This document shows positions 26,801 to 36,014 of a DNA stretch of 46,061 nt, one piece after another. The notes beneath the pieces were generated by a model. The model made no database searches. It was not told where the DNA came from and saw nothing but the letters and a program-made list of their open reading frames with translations. A program made the position numbers and the translations under genes. This stretch comes from Hydrogenophaga sp. (GTDB lineage: Bacteria > Pseudomonadota > Gammaproteobacteria > Burkholderiales > Burkholderiaceae_C), in the NCBI RefSeq assembly GCF_022844385.1, contig NZ_JALHLX010000017.1, positions 1-46,061 of the forward strand, read 5' to 3'. Position 1 is the stretch's first letter. Each line of letters opens with the position of its first letter.

Positions 26801-29503
26801 CCCGACCTCCCGGGCGTGTTGTTCGGCGATGCGCTGCGCCTGCGGCAGATTCTCGTCAATCTGGCGGGCAACGCGATCAAGTTCACCCAGTTCGGCGAGG
26901 TCGTGATCTCGCTGCGCGGGAAGCGTCTGGGTTCGGGTCAGGTGGCACTGGAGGTGGCCGTGCGCGACACGGGCATTGGTATTGCACCCGAGAATCAGGC
27001 CCGCATTTTCGAGGGCTTCACCCAGGCCGAGGCCACCACCACGCGCCGCTTCGGTGGCACCGGGCTGGGGTTGGTGATCTGCCAGCGCCTGGTTCGCCTC
27101 ATGGGTGGTGAACTGCAACTGCAGAGCCAGCTCGGACGAGGCACAGTGTTCAGCTTCTCCGTGGTGCTGGGCGTGCCGCGTCACACCGTGCCGGATGCGG
27201 CGCCCGCCTTGAGCGCACCTGCGCTGGAGGTGCTGATCGTCGACGACAACGACATCGCACGCGACACACTGGCCAGCATGGCCGTGGCCAACGGCTGGAC
27301 CGTGCACGCGGTGGACAGCGGTGAGGCTGCGATCGAATGCCTGAGCCGGGCGCGTGAACAAGGTCGGCGCTTCGATGCGGTGTTCATGGACTGGCACATG
27401 CCCGGCCTGGACGGCTGGGAGTCGGCGCGCCGCCTCAGGGCGGCACCCTTGCGCGATGCCATGGACCTGCTGATCATGGTCACGGCCCACGGACGCGAGT
27501 TGCTGGAGAGCAAGGACCTCTCGGAGAAAAGCCTGCTCGACGGCTACCTGATCAAGCCGGTCACCGGCTCAATGCTGGTGGACGCCCTGAAGACCGCCCG
27601 CGCCGAGCGCGACGGTTCACCGTTGTTGCAACTGCCTGCGCAGCACGCGGGCTCCCTGCAGGACCTGCGCATCCTGCTGGTCGAAGACAACGAGACCAAC
27701 CAGCAGGTCGCCTGCGAGCTGTTGGCCCAGGAGGGTGCGCGGGTCACCGTGGCCGGCAACGGCCGCATCGCGGTGGACCTGCTGGCGGCCGACAGCGCTG
27801 CCTTCGAGCTGGTGCTCATGGACGTGCAGATGCCCGTGATGGACGGCTACACCGCCACGCGCTGCATCCGCGGCGAACTCGGCCTCACTGCGCTGCCCGT
27901 GATCGCCATGACCGCCAACGCCATGGCCAGCGACCGCGAAGCCAGCCTGGAGGCGGGCATGACCGACCACGTGGGCAAACCATTCGACCTCGCGCGGCTG
28001 GTGCAGGTCATCCAGCGCCATGCACCGAAGGCCCACCCACTGTCGGCATCGGGCGGCGGCGACGCACCGGCAGCCCTGGATGTGCCCCCTGCCGCGCTGG
28101 CGTTGGCCGGCAGACACCACATCGACCTGCACGCTGCGCTGCACCGCCTGGGCGGCAGCACCAAGGCCTATACGCGCTTTCTGGCGCGCTTTGTCGAAGA
28201 CCAGCCGCGCCAACTGGCCGAGCTGAGATCCAGCGTGGCGGCGGCCGACTTCAAGGCCGGCGCGCGCGTGGCACACACCCTCAAGGGGCTGGCCGGCACG
28301 CTGGGCATCACGCCCTTGGTGGACCTGGCATTCCGGGCCGAAAAGGCGCTGGCGGCGGCGCGCCATGTGTCCCATGGCGACGAGCCCTTGCGCCTGCTGG
28401 ATGGCTTTGATCTGGCGCCCCTGCGCGCCTTGCTGGACGAGCTGTCGACCCCGGCCGGCACGACGCAGACGCCCGCCAACCTGTTGGCGCCGCAAGGCCT
28501 GCAAGGTGTTCACATCTTGCTGGTGGACGACAGCGACATCAACCTCGATGTCACGCAGCACCAACTGCAGCGCCTGGGCGCGGTGGCCACCTGCGCTTCG
28601 TCCGGTGCAGAGGCCTTGACGCAGCTGGCCGCCTGGCCGAAGCGCTTTGACGCTGTGCTGATGGACGTGCAGATGCCCGACATGGATGGCCTGGAGACCA
28701 CACGCCGCATCCGCCGCGAGCTGGCGCTGGGCACCCTGCCTGTGATTGCCCTGAGCGCGGGCACACAGCCGTCCGACCGCCAGGACGCCCTGGACGCCGG
28801 CATGAACGACTTTCTGAGCAAGGCGCTCGATCTGCAGCTGCTGCAGCGGGTGCTGTGCGAGCAGATCGAGCGGGCCCGCGCTGCGGCGACCGGTTCGATT
28901 GCCGCGGCTGCACCCCGGACCGTGTTGCCGGGCATGGATCACGCTGTGGCCCTCGATCGCATGGGCGGCGACGAGGCGCTGTTGCGCCGCTCGCTGCGCC
29001 GCCTGCTCGACGAATTCGGGCCCTTGCAACACACACCCATGACCACCGAGCCGGACCTGGCCGCGCGCGCCGCGCTGGCCGCGCGCATGCACAAGCTCAA
29101 GGGCGGTGCCGGTCTGGTGGAAGCCCGCAAGCTCTACGCGGTGGCGCGCGCCCTGGAGGACCTGCTGCGTGGGCAGGCCCCGTGGAGCGCGGTGGTGTTG
29201 CTGTGGGCGCCGCTGTGCGAGGCGCTGGCCGAACTCGAAGACGCCACCCGGGACCTCCGTGCGCCGGATCCGGTGCAGGCGCCGGGTGTTCAAGGCACCC
29301 CGTCAATTGGCGATGACGCGTTGATGGTGCTGCGGCAGATGCTGCTCGACCAGAATCTGGAAGCGCTGTCGTTCTTCGCGGTGCAGCGCGACGCCCTGGC
29401 GGCCAGGTTGGGCCCGGCGTTGGTACAGCGCCTGACGGACCTGCTCGATGGCCTGGACTTTGCGGAGGCCGCCGGATTGATCCCGCAGACCAGCGTGGTG
29501 TGA
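23864..29503 (+). CDS. Hybrid sensor histidine kinase: CHASE, four PAS, three receivers, two HPt
   Basis: The 1879-residue membrane kinase has TM1 at about 13-35, a periplasmic CHASE sensor (about 45-300) and TM2 (about 325-347). Four PAS domains (about 360-478, 488-605, 612-735, 742-865) follow. Then come HisKA with His886 in NMSHEIRTP and HATPase with DTGIGI and GGTGLGL (to about 1105). The phosphorelay order is receiver (Asp1176), receiver (Asp1320), HPt (His1471 in AHTLKGLAG), receiver (Asp1601), HPt (His1743 in MHKLKGGAG). The first PAS resembles LOV but has Val412 instead of the photoactive cysteine. The start has no close ribosome-binding site. Final output is probably the divergent response regulator; inferred. 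Confidence 0.9.
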   Translation: MKPARSRREKTLASLSLTAVILCLGLVVSALSAYTLARRVQADAQADFWRKSDLLTTEISQRLSASEYGLRGARGAFVASERVDRGEFKALVDSMDMQHTMPGNRGFGWIDRVQRSDLPAYLREMRAGDSPGLTLRQFGEKQHDTLYVIRYIEPEALNQGAMGADVGSDPRGRAAIEHAIASGETTLTPPVPLTRDGSPSPGFLLLKPVYATGATPATEAERRALLKGVLYAPLIARDVLRGINGTTDDLLTFQLYTNREAPSLENWIAGFHAIEGGKGITRTDEPRMPSVSAYSQELHFKVHGRTFTVLTSSTNTFEASVTQTPALVVLGVGILLTLALAWMASHAARAQRHAEALARSMTIDLERLAVVARRTSNAVVITDAQRRITWVNAGFERMSGYSMAEVLGQEAVKFLQFEGTDVRELARLRDALNAGEPFLGELLNRGKHGRDYWIELEIQQLMSDAGKFLGFMAIQNDVTERHLSAAALQSSQAFLDRTGRIGGVGGWAMDLATRQVRWTDQTCRIHDREPGHMPSLKEALSYFPAGSRSVIEAGFKLAMESGQAFDVELPLITARGRAIWVRAAGELDVRDGVPRSLVGAMQDITAAKQLSEAMERSNELLSNVIESLPCALSVVDSQGKLLLANTEFGRLFSLPPHLCQPGVTRFADMVRFSALRGDFGPGDIDELVHEIIYTANHAAPKQQFERTLVGGEVIELRRGRMDKGGFVSTYTDISARREAEAQARRSQDLMSSALEVTGAGLVIFDPSDRLVFCNDRYRELYSEIADLLKPGAVFEEIVRANLALQEPPAAQGRREEWVAERVRDHRLGGDWERRIPGGRTLRVVERALPDGHVVSFRIDITNVVRATEAAEAASRSKSQFLANMSHEIRTPMNAILGMLSLLQRTHLTTRQLDYADKAESAARSLLGLLNDILDFSKVEAGKLVLDPHPFGVDQLLRDLAVVLSASVGDKEIEVLFDIDPDLPGVLFGDALRLRQILVNLAGNAIKFTQFGEVVISLRGKRLGSGQVALEVAVRDTGIGIAPENQARIFEGFTQAEATTTRRFGGTGLGLVICQRLVRLMGGELQLQSQLGRGTVFSFSVVLGVPRHTVPDAAPALSAPALEVLIVDDNDIARDTLASMAVANGWTVHAVDSGEAAIECLSRAREQGRRFDAVFMDWHMPGLDGWESARRLRAAPLRDAMDLLIMVTAHGRELLESKDLSEKSLLDGYLIKPVTGSMLVDALKTARAERDGSPLLQLPAQHAGSLQDLRILLVEDNETNQQVACELLAQEGARVTVAGNGRIAVDLLAADSAAFELVLMDVQMPVMDGYTATRCIRGELGLTALPVIAMTANAMASDREASLEAGMTDHVGKPFDLARLVQVIQRHAPKAHPLSASGGGDAPAALDVPPAALALAGRHHIDLHAALHRLGGSTKAYTRFLARFVEDQPRQLAELRSSVAAADFKAGARVAHTLKGLAGTLGITPLVDLAFRAEKALAAARHVSHGDEPLRLLDGFDLAPLRALLDELSTPAGTTQTPANLLAPQGLQGVHILLVDDSDINLDVTQHQLQRLGAVATCASSGAEALTQLAAWPKRFDAVLMDVQMPDMDGLETTRRIRRELALGTLPVIALSAGTQPSDRQDALDAGMNDFLSKALDLQLLQRVLCEQIERARAAATGSIAAAAPRTVLPGMDHAVALDRMGGDEALLRRSLRRLLDEFGPLQHTPMTTEPDLAARAALAARMHKLKGGAGLVEARKLYAVARALEDLLRGQAPWSAVVLLWAPLCEALAELEDATRDLRAPDPVQAPGVQGTPSIGDDALMVLRQMLLDQNLEALSFFAVQRDALAARLGPALVQRLTDLLDGLDFAEAAGLIPQTSVV

Positions 29504-29627
29504 CGAAACGCAACAGCGGGCGCTCAGGGAAAGCCCGGACGTGTGGGGGCTGCTGCGCCGGTCCATGATGTGGCGATCAGGGTGGCGGCACAGTCGACCG
29601 CACCCGGCCGCAACGAGGAGACCCCGC

Positions 29628-31331
29628 ATGTCCACAGAAGCCGCATCCGTCCCGGCATACGCCCAGGGCGCCAACACCCCCGCCCTGCTCGAATGCACCA
29701 TCGGCCAGGCGCTGGCGCAAACCGCCGAACGCTTTGCCGACCGGGAGGCACTGGTGGTGCCGCACCAGGGCGTGCGCTGGAGCTGGAGCGAGCTGCTGCA
29801 CCGCACCGATGCGCTGGCCGCCGGCCTGCTTGCGCTCGGCTTGCAGCCCGGTGAACGCGTGGGCATCTGGGCGCCCAACTGCGCCGAGTGGACGCTGATG
29901 CAGTTCGCCACCGCGCGCGCCGGCCTGATCCTGGTCAACATCAACCCGGCCTACCGCGCCAGTGAGCTGGCCTACGCGCTCAACAAGGTGGCCTGCACCG
30001 CACTGGTGATGGCGCCTGCGCTCAAGACCAGCAACTACATCGACATCCTGCGCAGCCTGGCACCCGAACTCGACAACAGCGCGCCAGGCGAACTGCTGGC
30101 CGCGCAGCTGCCGCATCTGCGCTGGGTGGTGCGCCTGGGCGACGAGCACACACCGGGCATGCTCAATTTCAACGACGTGCCGGTGTGGGCCGGACCCGAG
30201 CACCTGAGCCAGCTCGCCAACATCGGCCCCACGCTCTCGGCCAGCGACCCGATCAACATCCAGTTCACCTCGGGCACCACCGGCTTCCCCAAGGGCGCCA
30301 CGCTCACGCACCGCAACATCCTCAACAACGGCTACTTCGTAGGCGAAGCGATCCGCCTCACCCCCGAAGACCGTTTGTGCATCCCCGTGCCGCTGTACCA
30401 CTGCTTCGGCATGGTCATGGGCAACCTGGCCTGCCTCACCCACGGCTGCACCATGGTGTATCCGTCGGAAGCGTTCGACCCGGCCGCCGTGCTGCAGACG
30501 GTGCAGGCCGAGCGCTGCACTTCGCTCTACGGTGTGCCCACCATGTTCATCGCGGTGCTCGACCATCCGCAGTTCGCCGCCACCAACCTGGGCAGCCTGC
30601 GCACCGGCATCATGGCGGGCTCGCCGTGCCCGATCGAGGTGATGAAACGCGTGGCCACCACCATGAACATGCGCGAGGTGACCATTGCCTACGGCATGAC
30701 CGAAACCTCTCCCGTGTCCACTCAAAGCGCGGTGGACGACCCGCTGGAACGCCGCGTGTCCACCGTGGGCCGGGTGCAGCCGCACCTGGAGGTGCAGATC
30801 GTGGACGCCGACGGCCAGCGTGTGGCGCGTGGCGTGGTGGGTGAACTCTGCACGCGCGGGTATTCGGTGATGCAGGGGTACTGGGCCGACCGCGACAAGA
30901 CGCAGGAAGCCATCGACGCCGAGGGATGGATGCACACCGGCGACCTCGCCACCATGGACGCCGAGGGCTATGTGAACATCGTCGGGCGCTTGAAGGACAT
31001 GGTGATCCGTGGGGGCGAGAACGTGTACCCGCGCGAGATCGAGGAGTTCTACTACGGCCACCCGAAGGTGCAGGACGTGCAGGTGGTCGGCGTTCCCGAT
31101 GTGCGCTATGGCGAGGTGCTGTGCGCTTGCGTGGTGCTCAAACCCGGGCAAAGCGCCAACGCCGAAGAGTTGCAGGCGTTTGCGCAGGGGCAGATCGCGC
31201 ACTACAAGGTGCCGCGCTACATCGAGTTTGTGGAGTCCTTTCCCATGACCATCACCGGCAAGATCCAGAAGTTCGTGTTGCGCCGGGCCATGGTGGAGAA
31301 GCTGGGGCTGCAGGAGATAGCCACCGCGTGA
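29628..31331 (+). CDS. Acyl-CoA synthetase, AMP-forming (FadD/medium-chain type)
   Basis: The enzyme activates a carboxylic acid to its CoA thioester through an acyl-adenylate. The 567 residues have the phosphate loop [10 protein letters not shown] (about 214-223). YGMTETSPV and [36 protein letters not shown], with the hinge aspartate, lie in the middle. Lys545 in [10 protein letters not shown] is the adenylation lysine. The sequence type fits medium-chain fatty or other non-aromatic acids. GAGGAG lies about 7 bases before the ATG at 29628. It is downstream of the hybrid kinase by 124 bases with no obvious link. Confidence 0.9.
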   Translation: MSTEAASVPAYAQGANTPALLECTIGQALAQTAERFADREALVVPHQGVRWSWSELLHRTDALAAGLLALGLQPGERVGIWAPNCAEWTLMQFATARAGLILVNINPAYRASELAYALNKVACTALVMAPALKTSNYIDILRSLAPELDNSAPGELLAAQLPHLRWVVRLGDEHTPGMLNFNDVPVWAGPEHLSQLANIGPTLSASDPINIQFTSGTTGFPKGATLTHRNILNNGYFVGEAIRLTPEDRLCIPVPLYHCFGMVMGNLACLTHGCTMVYPSEAFDPAAVLQTVQAERCTSLYGVPTMFIAVLDHPQFAATNLGSLRTGIMAGSPCPIEVMKRVATTMNMREVTIAYGMTETSPVSTQSAVDDPLERRVSTVGRVQPHLEVQIVDADGQRVARGVVGELCTRGYSVMQGYWADRDKTQEAIDAEGWMHTGDLATMDAEGYVNIVGRLKDMVIRGGENVYPREIEEFYYGHPKVQDVQVVGVPDVRYGEVLCACVVLKPGQSANAEELQAFAQGQIAHYKVPRYIEFVESFPMTITGKIQKFVLRRAMVEKLGLQEIATA

Positions 31332-31740
31332 GCGGCGTTCTGCGCGGGTTGTGTGATCCATTGCCCAAGGCGCCCCACAAAAGGGGGAGTTGCGGGCGGC
31401 GTGAGTTGCCTTGTGTGACAAACACCCGCCGCGAGCGACCATGACCTTGAATGCCGCCCCCTTGTTGACCCGTTCGGCGCTGCGCCGATGATCCGGCTGG
31501 CCCAGGCCTCACCCTCGTCACCGGCTGCGAAGTGGAGCGCAAATGGCTGCTCTACATCTACAGCGCCAACGACAAAAACCACCGGCGTTTCGACGAGCAC
31601 ATCGGTTGGTTTCTCGGCAGCCAGGGTGGCGAACCCCTGAGCGAGGCCGACCAGCGCGTGATCTGGTCCGCCATCCTGCTGCAGGTCTTGCCGGGCGGAA
31701 CACGCTGACCGCTTTGTTCACCGGCTGAGAGGCCGGGGCT
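31332..31740. other. 409-base stretch without a convincing intact gene
   Basis: Between the acyl-CoA synthetase and the DUF1810 gene, the first part (31332-31468) shows no coding pattern and no clear terminator. A stop-free frame with protein-like content fills 31469-31708 (listed separately). A short GATCCGGCT-containing stretch at 31490-31505 is faintly like the repeat at 45285-45360, too weakly to call a copy. Confidence 0.6.
31469..31708 (+). pseudogene. Possible coding remnant or start-less small gene
   Basis: The frame from 31469 to the TGA at 31706-31708 has no stop and no ATG. Its product looks like real protein rather than a GC-rich shadow: ERKWLLYIYSANDKNH, RRFDEHIGWFLGSQGG and ADQRVIWSAILLQVLPGG are balanced in composition, with W, Y, I and K. 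A GTG at 31532 would give 58 residues but has no ribosome-binding site. I do not recognise a family. It may be the 3' piece of a degraded gene. Confidence 0.35.
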
Positions 31741-32229
31741 TCAGCGCATCGGCCAGAGCGCCGCCGCCGACAGGCTCTGTTGCGGCGCGCCTGCGGGTCG
31801 GGTGGTGGCGCGGGTGGTGAGGCCACACAGGCGCAGGGTCTCCGGATCCTTGGAGCCGTTGAAGAAAGCCTGCAGCGCCAGGCGGAACACCAGTTCCTGG
31901 GGCGCCGCTTCGCTGAACAGCGTCATGCAGGAGAAAAACTTCAGGTCGTCGGGCACGCCCAGGATCTGGCTGGCCGACTGCTGGGTGTGGCGCAACACGG
32001 CGGTGGTGCACTCGTGCAGGCGGCGCCCGAGCACGGGGTGCTTCTGGTAAGCGCGGGCTTCGTCCAGGCATTCGATGCCGTAGAACTGTGCCTTCTGGCT
32101 GCTGCCCAGTCCGCGGTGCTGCGGAAAGACGAACCAGATCCAGTGGCTTTGTTTGCGCCCGGCCTTGAGCTCTTCCAGCGCCTGTTCATAGAGCGGTTCC
32201 TGGGCGTCGAGAAATCGTTGGAGGTTCAT
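31741..32229 (-). CDS. DUF1810 family protein
   Basis: The ATG at 32229 gives 162 residues. LQRFLDAQEPLYEQALEELKAGRKQSHWIWFVFPQHRGLG (about 3-42) and the following SQKAQFYGIECLDEARAYQKHPVLGRRL are the DUF1810 core (described by position). FFSCMTLFSE near residue 105 is also typical. Function is unknown. The same frame stays open upstream for 2 kb on the opposite strand of the next synthetase gene; that part is antisense noise. A C-terminal tail of about 15 residues exceeds the family core. Confidence 0.82.
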   Translation of the reverse strand: MNLQRFLDAQEPLYEQALEELKAGRKQSHWIWFVFPQHRGLGSSQKAQFYGIECLDEARAYQKHPVLGRRLHECTTAVLRHTQQSASQILGVPDDLKFFSCMTLFSEAAPQELVFRLALQAFFNGSKDPETLRLCGLTTRATTRPAGAPQQSLSAAALWPMR

Positions 32230-32382
32230 GGCGGTGCTCGGCTGCGGCGAAGCGTGAAAACTATCACGCAGTGCGCGCCAAGGGCACCACATGTGGGGGA
32301 TGCTGCGGTGCAAGGTGATGGGCCGAGGCAAGCGGCTAGGATGACTTCTCGCGCCCTGACACAACAACATGGAAGAGACAAC

Positions 32383-34116
32383 ATGCCCAGCGACACCACT
32401 GCCCCGAATCCATCCGCCACCCAGGCCTTTCTCGCCGCGCGCGACCAGTTGCTGAGCCTGCGCGGCGATCCGGCGGCGGCCAGCGCGCAGTTCCGCTGGC
32501 CGCAGCTCACCGGGTTCAACTGGGCGCTGGACCATTTCGACGCCATGGCGCGTGGCAATGACGCCACCGCCTTGTGGATCGTGGACGCGGACGGCACCGA
32601 AGAGCGTTTTTCGTTTGCGCAACTCTCGGCGCGTTCCAGCCAGGTGGCCAATTTCCTGCGTGCGCAGGGCGTGCAGCGCGGTGACCGCGTGCTCATGGTG
32701 CTGGGCAACGAGCCAGCGCTGTGGGCCACCATGCTGGCAGCGATCAAGCTGGGCGCGGTGCTGATCCCGGCCACGTCGCTGCTCACGCCGGACGACTTGC
32801 ACGACCGCATCGAACGCGGCGCGGTGAAACACGTCGTGGTGGGCGCTGTGCAGGTGCCCAAATTCGAGGCCATCAGCGGTGCGTTCTCGCGCATTTGTGT
32901 CGGCGCTGCCCAGCCGGGCTGGGTGAACTTTGACGACTCGCGCAAGTACCCGCTCGACTTCGACCCGCAGGGCAACACGCTCGCCACCGACCCGATGCTG
33001 CTGTACTTCACTTCGGGCACCACCTCGCAGCCCAAGCTGGTGCTGCACACGCACCAGAGTTACCCGGTGGGCCACCTCTCCACCATGTACTGGCTCGGGC
33101 TGCGCCCGGGCGATGTGCACCTGAACATCTCCTCGCCCGGCTGGGCCAAACACGCCTGGAGCTGTTTCTTTGCGCCGTGGAACGCGGGCGCCTGCGTCTT
33201 CATCCACAACACGCCAAGGTTCAGCGCGCAAGGCCTGCTGGCCGTGCTGGAGCGCTGCCGTGTGACCAGCCTGTGCGCGCCGCCCACGGTGTGGCGCATG
33301 TTGATCCAGGAAGACCTGGCCGCGTGGCAGGGGCGGCTGGCGCTGCGCGAGGTGATCGGTGCGGGTGAGCCGCTGAACCCGGAAATCATCGAGCAGATCC
33401 GCAAGGCCTGGGGGCTCACGCTGCGCGATGGCTACGGCCAGACCGAGACCACTGCGCAGGTGGGCAACGCGCCGGGCCTGCCCTTGAAGCCCGGCTCCAT
33501 GGGTCTGCCGCTGCCCGGCTACAAGATCACGCTGCTCGACGCCGACGGCCACGAGGCCGACGAGGGCGAGGTCTGCATCGACCTGCGCGAACGCCCGCTG
33601 GGCTTGATGGTGGGCTACCTCGACGCGCCTGAGAAAAACGCGGAAGTGATGCGCGGCGGCCACTACCACACGGGTGACACGGCCGCGCGCGACGCCGACG
33701 GCTACCTCACCTTCGTGGGTCGGGCCGACGACGTGTTCAAGGCCTCGGGCTACCGCATCAGTCCGTTTGAACTGGAGAGCGCGCTGATCGAGCACGAGGC
33801 GGTGGTGGAGGTGGCGGTGGTGCCGTGCCCGGACCCGGTGCGCACCGCGGTGCCCAAGGCCTACCTGCTGCTCGCACCCGGCTTCACGCCCGGCCCGGCG
33901 CTGGCCGAAGCCATCTTTGCCTTCGCGCGCCAGCAGCTCGCGCCCTACAAACGGGTGCGCCGCATCGAGTTCGTGAGCGAGCTGCCCAAGACCATCTCGG
34001 GCAAGATCCGCCGCGTGCAGCTGCGCGCGCAAGAGGTGGAGCGTCAGGTGGCCGGTTCTCGCGGGGCGGGCGAGTTTCTGGAGAGCGATTTCCCGAACCT
34101 GAGGCTGGACGACTGA
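32383..34116 (+). CDS. Acyl-CoA synthetase, AMP-forming (ACSM/acetyl-CoA synthetase-like)
   Basis: The 577 residues form an ANL-family adenylating enzyme. LLYFTSGTTSQPKLVLHTHQ is the phosphate loop (about 207-226). GYGQTETTAQVGN, YHTGDTAARDADGYLTFVGRADDVFKASGYRISPFELE (hinge and A8 region, given by position about 425-462) and Lys541 in ISGKIRRV complete the motifs. The pattern fits medium-chain or aromatic acids better than acetate. GGAAGAG lies 5 bases upstream of the ATG at 32383. It is divergent from DUF1810 and followed by an ABC-type binding protein. Confidence 0.9.
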   Translation: MPSDTTAPNPSATQAFLAARDQLLSLRGDPAAASAQFRWPQLTGFNWALDHFDAMARGNDATALWIVDADGTEERFSFAQLSARSSQVANFLRAQGVQRGDRVLMVLGNEPALWATMLAAIKLGAVLIPATSLLTPDDLHDRIERGAVKHVVVGAVQVPKFEAISGAFSRICVGAAQPGWVNFDDSRKYPLDFDPQGNTLATDPMLLYFTSGTTSQPKLVLHTHQSYPVGHLSTMYWLGLRPGDVHLNISSPGWAKHAWSCFFAPWNAGACVFIHNTPRFSAQGLLAVLERCRVTSLCAPPTVWRMLIQEDLAAWQGRLALREVIGAGEPLNPEIIEQIRKAWGLTLRDGYGQTETTAQVGNAPGLPLKPGSMGLPLPGYKITLLDADGHEADEGEVCIDLRERPLGLMVGYLDAPEKNAEVMRGGHYHTGDTAARDADGYLTFVGRADDVFKASGYRISPFELESALIEHEAVVEVAVVPCPDPVRTAVPKAYLLLAPGFTPGPALAEAIFAFARQQLAPYKRVRRIEFVSELPKTISGKIRRVQLRAQEVERQVAGSRGAGEFLESDFPNLRLDD

Positions 34117-34301
34117 GGATCGGGCATTGCGGTGGTGCGGGGGGCGGCACAGCCCGATGAGCGGTTGACTGGGTGGACCAACTGCGCTGGCGTACCGTAC
34201 CCGGGTGGGTAGCATCAAGAGATACAAAATCTTGCAATGCCCATGGGGGTGCGGTGCGCGCAGCGCTTGCCTCCCCTTGCCCCTTCCGGAGCCAACCACC
34301 C

Positions 34302-35453
34302 ATGAAATCCCCCACCGCTTCCGGCATCTCGCGCCGCCGTTTCAGTGGCCTCGTTGCCGGTGTGGCCGCACTCGGCGCGCCCAGCCTGCGCGCGCAGTCG
34401 GGCAACCGCATCGTGCTGGGCCAGTCGGCCGCGTTCACAGGTGCCGCGGCGCAGCTGGGCATCCAGTTCCACGCAGGCGCCAAGCTGTTTTTTGACCAGC
34501 TCAATGGTCAGGGCGGCGTGAACAACCAGCGCATCGAGATCCTGCAGCTCGACGACGGCTACGAGCCCGACCGCTGCGCCGAGAACACCAGCAAGCTGAT
34601 CTCGGCCGACGTGTTTGCCCTGTTCGGCTACATCGGCACGCCCACCAGCGTGGCCGCGCTGCCGCTGGCCTTCAAGGCCGACATGCCGTTTTTCGCACCC
34701 TTCACCGGTGCCATGGGCCTGCGCCAGCCGTTCAACCGGCTCGCCTTCCACCTGCGTGCGTCTTACAACGACGAGACGGAACTCATCGTGCGCCAGCTCA
34801 CCAACCTGGGGCTGAAGAAGATCGCTGTGTTTCACCAGAACGACGCCTACGGCAAGGCCGGTCTCGACGGCACGGTACTGGCGCTCAAATCGCGCAACCT
34901 GGAGCCGGTGGCCACGGCCACGGTGGAGCGCAATTCGGTCGACGTGGCACAGGCGGTGGAGAAGATCAACGCAGCCAAGCCCGACGCCGTCGTGCAGATC
35001 AGCGCCTACAAATCGTGCGCGGCCTACATCCGCGCGGCCAAGGCGGCGGGTTACGGCGGCACGTTCTACAACGTGTCCTTTGTGGGCACGCAGGCGCTGG
35101 CCGACGAGCTGGGCAAGGACGGCGCCGGTGTGGTGGTGTCACAGGTCATGCCCACGCCCTACACGGCCTCCAAGCCGATCTCGCGGGAGTTTCAGGAAGC
35201 CATCGGCAAGGGCGGCAACAAGGTGCAGGCCAACTTCTCCAGCATGGAAGGTTTTCTGGCTGCGAAGCTGTTCACCGAAGGCCTGCGCCGCTCGGGCTCG
35301 CGCATCACGCGCGACGGCCTGATCAGTGGGCTGGAGTCGATCGGCACCATGTCCATGGGCGGCTATTCTGTGTCGCTGAGCCCGACCAACCACGTGGCTT
35401 CCCGCTACGCCGAGCTGTCCATGCTCACGGGCGACGGTCGCGTGCGCACCTGA
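34302..35453 (+). CDS. Branched-chain amino acid-type ABC transporter substrate-binding protein
   Basis: LivK-like periplasmic receptors in Burkholderiales bind amino acids, aromatic acids or amides. The 383 residues have a twin-arginine signal (ISRRRFSGLVAGVAALGAPS...LRAQ), then RIVLGQSAAFTGAAAQLG, NNQRIEILQLDDGYEPDRC, FALFGYIGTPTS and KKIAVFHQNDAYGKAGLDG, all type-1 periplasmic-binding (Peripla_BP_6) hallmarks. GGAG lies 10 bases before the ATG at 34302. No permease or ATPase gene is nearby, so it is an orphan. It ends shortly before a strong terminator. Confidence 0.9.
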   Translation: MKSPTASGISRRRFSGLVAGVAALGAPSLRAQSGNRIVLGQSAAFTGAAAQLGIQFHAGAKLFFDQLNGQGGVNNQRIEILQLDDGYEPDRCAENTSKLISADVFALFGYIGTPTSVAALPLAFKADMPFFAPFTGAMGLRQPFNRLAFHLRASYNDETELIVRQLTNLGLKKIAVFHQNDAYGKAGLDGTVLALKSRNLEPVATATVERNSVDVAQAVEKINAAKPDAVVQISAYKSCAAYIRAAKAAGYGGTFYNVSFVGTQALADELGKDGAGVVVSQVMPTPYTASKPISREFQEAIGKGGNKVQANFSSMEGFLAAKLFTEGLRRSGSRITRDGLISGLESIGTMSMGGYSVSLSPTNHVASRYAELSMLTGDGRVRT

Positions 35454-35472
35454 AGTTCAGCGCTCCATGAAA

Positions 35473-35500
35473 AACGCCAGCAACACGCTGGCGTTTTTTT
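35473..35500 (+). terminator. Bidirectional intrinsic terminator
   Basis: AACGCCAGC (35473-35481) pairs with GCTGGCGTT (35487-35495) around AACAC, followed by a run of seven T ending at 35500. On the other strand a run of A (35470-35474) becomes T after the same stem. It should end both the binding-protein transcript and the small gene that reads towards it from the right. Confidence 0.9.
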
Positions 35501-35527
35501 GTTGGGGCCGGCCAAGCCGGTGGGCGA

Positions 35528-35722
35528 TCAGCCCTGCTGGCAAAGCGCCTGCGGGCGCTCCCAGCCGCTGCCGTTGCGAGGCCACTCGACCAGCACGCCT
35601 TCGGCGGTCTGGGCCACGACCCGGCCGTCGGTGCGGTCCAGGCTGCCTTGGTGCAGGCGGTTGACACGAACGCCCACCGGGAAACGGGGCGTCTGGAAAC
35701 AACTTTGGAAAAACTTCAACAT
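35528..35722 (-). CDS. Small hypothetical protein (64 aa)
   Basis: The 64 residues start MLKFFQSCFQTPRFPVGVRV and end GWERPQALCQQG. The middle (VVAQTAEGVLVEWPRNGSGW) looks like a small beta-barrel similar to SH3/KOW modules, but I recognise no family. A terminator stands directly downstream and an AT-rich, palindrome-bearing region directly upstream, which supports a real, regulated gene. The ribosome-binding site is weak (GAG in TAGTGAGTCCCCT). Confidence 0.55.
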   Translation of the reverse strand: MLKFFQSCFQTPRFPVGVRVNRLHQGSLDRTDGRVVAQTAEGVLVEWPRNGSGWERPQALCQQG

Positions 35723-35735
35723 AGGGGACTCACTA

Positions 35736-35792
35736 GGGTTAACCCGTATTTTAAGTGTTGAGCCTATGAATCCGGTGATTCATCAGAATCAC
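35736..35792. promoter_or_regulatory. Palindrome-rich candidate promoter/operator region
   Basis: In an AT-rich island, GGGTTAACCC (35736-35745) is a perfect palindrome. GTGATTC-N4-GAATCAC (35775-35792) is a perfect 7-bp inverted repeat. ATGAATC-N4-GATTCAT (35766-35783) overlaps it as an alternative pairing. On the - strand TAAAAT (35753-35748) could be a -10 box for the small gene, without a good -35. The first palindrome would then cover the start site and the second would be centred about 42 bases upstream of it. Confidence 0.5.
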
Positions 35793-36014
35793 TAATGAGG
35801 CATCAGACGGGGATGCCCATGCCGTCGGGCCTGGCTGCCCCTGCCGACCGCCACGGGGTCTCTCCGGGCCCGGCGGCTGCGCATGGCCAAAAAGTGGAAC
35901 CGGCTGGCCAACTTTTGGTCGATACTGAAATCCAAAACCCCGCCTGCTGGCCGTGCACAGTCGTCACGGCGGGGCGCTGATCGCCTTTCCTGCATTCCAC
36001 CCGAGCGAGACGCC

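Noticed and set aside
25331..27490. 719-codon open frame antisense to the hybrid kinase
   Set aside because: It lies fully within the kinase gene, has His/Arg/Gln-rich composition and no recognisable domain, while the + strand product is a clear kinase.
31332..31505. Second copy of the repeat seen at 45285-45360
   Set aside because: Only a short GATCCGGCT stretch and general GC richness are shared, which is too little to call a copy without a search.
31741..34299. Very long open frame on the - strand continuing upstream of the DUF1810 gene
   Set aside because: Beyond 32229 it is exactly antisense to the second acyl-CoA synthetase. Its product is histidine/arginine/glutamine-rich without any family motif, typical of antisense frames in GC-rich DNA.
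35775..35792. CRP or FNR binding site
   Set aside because: The half-sites resemble GTGA/TCAC and TGAT/ATCA, but the spacers are 10 and 8 bases, not the 6 of CRP or the 4 of FNR.
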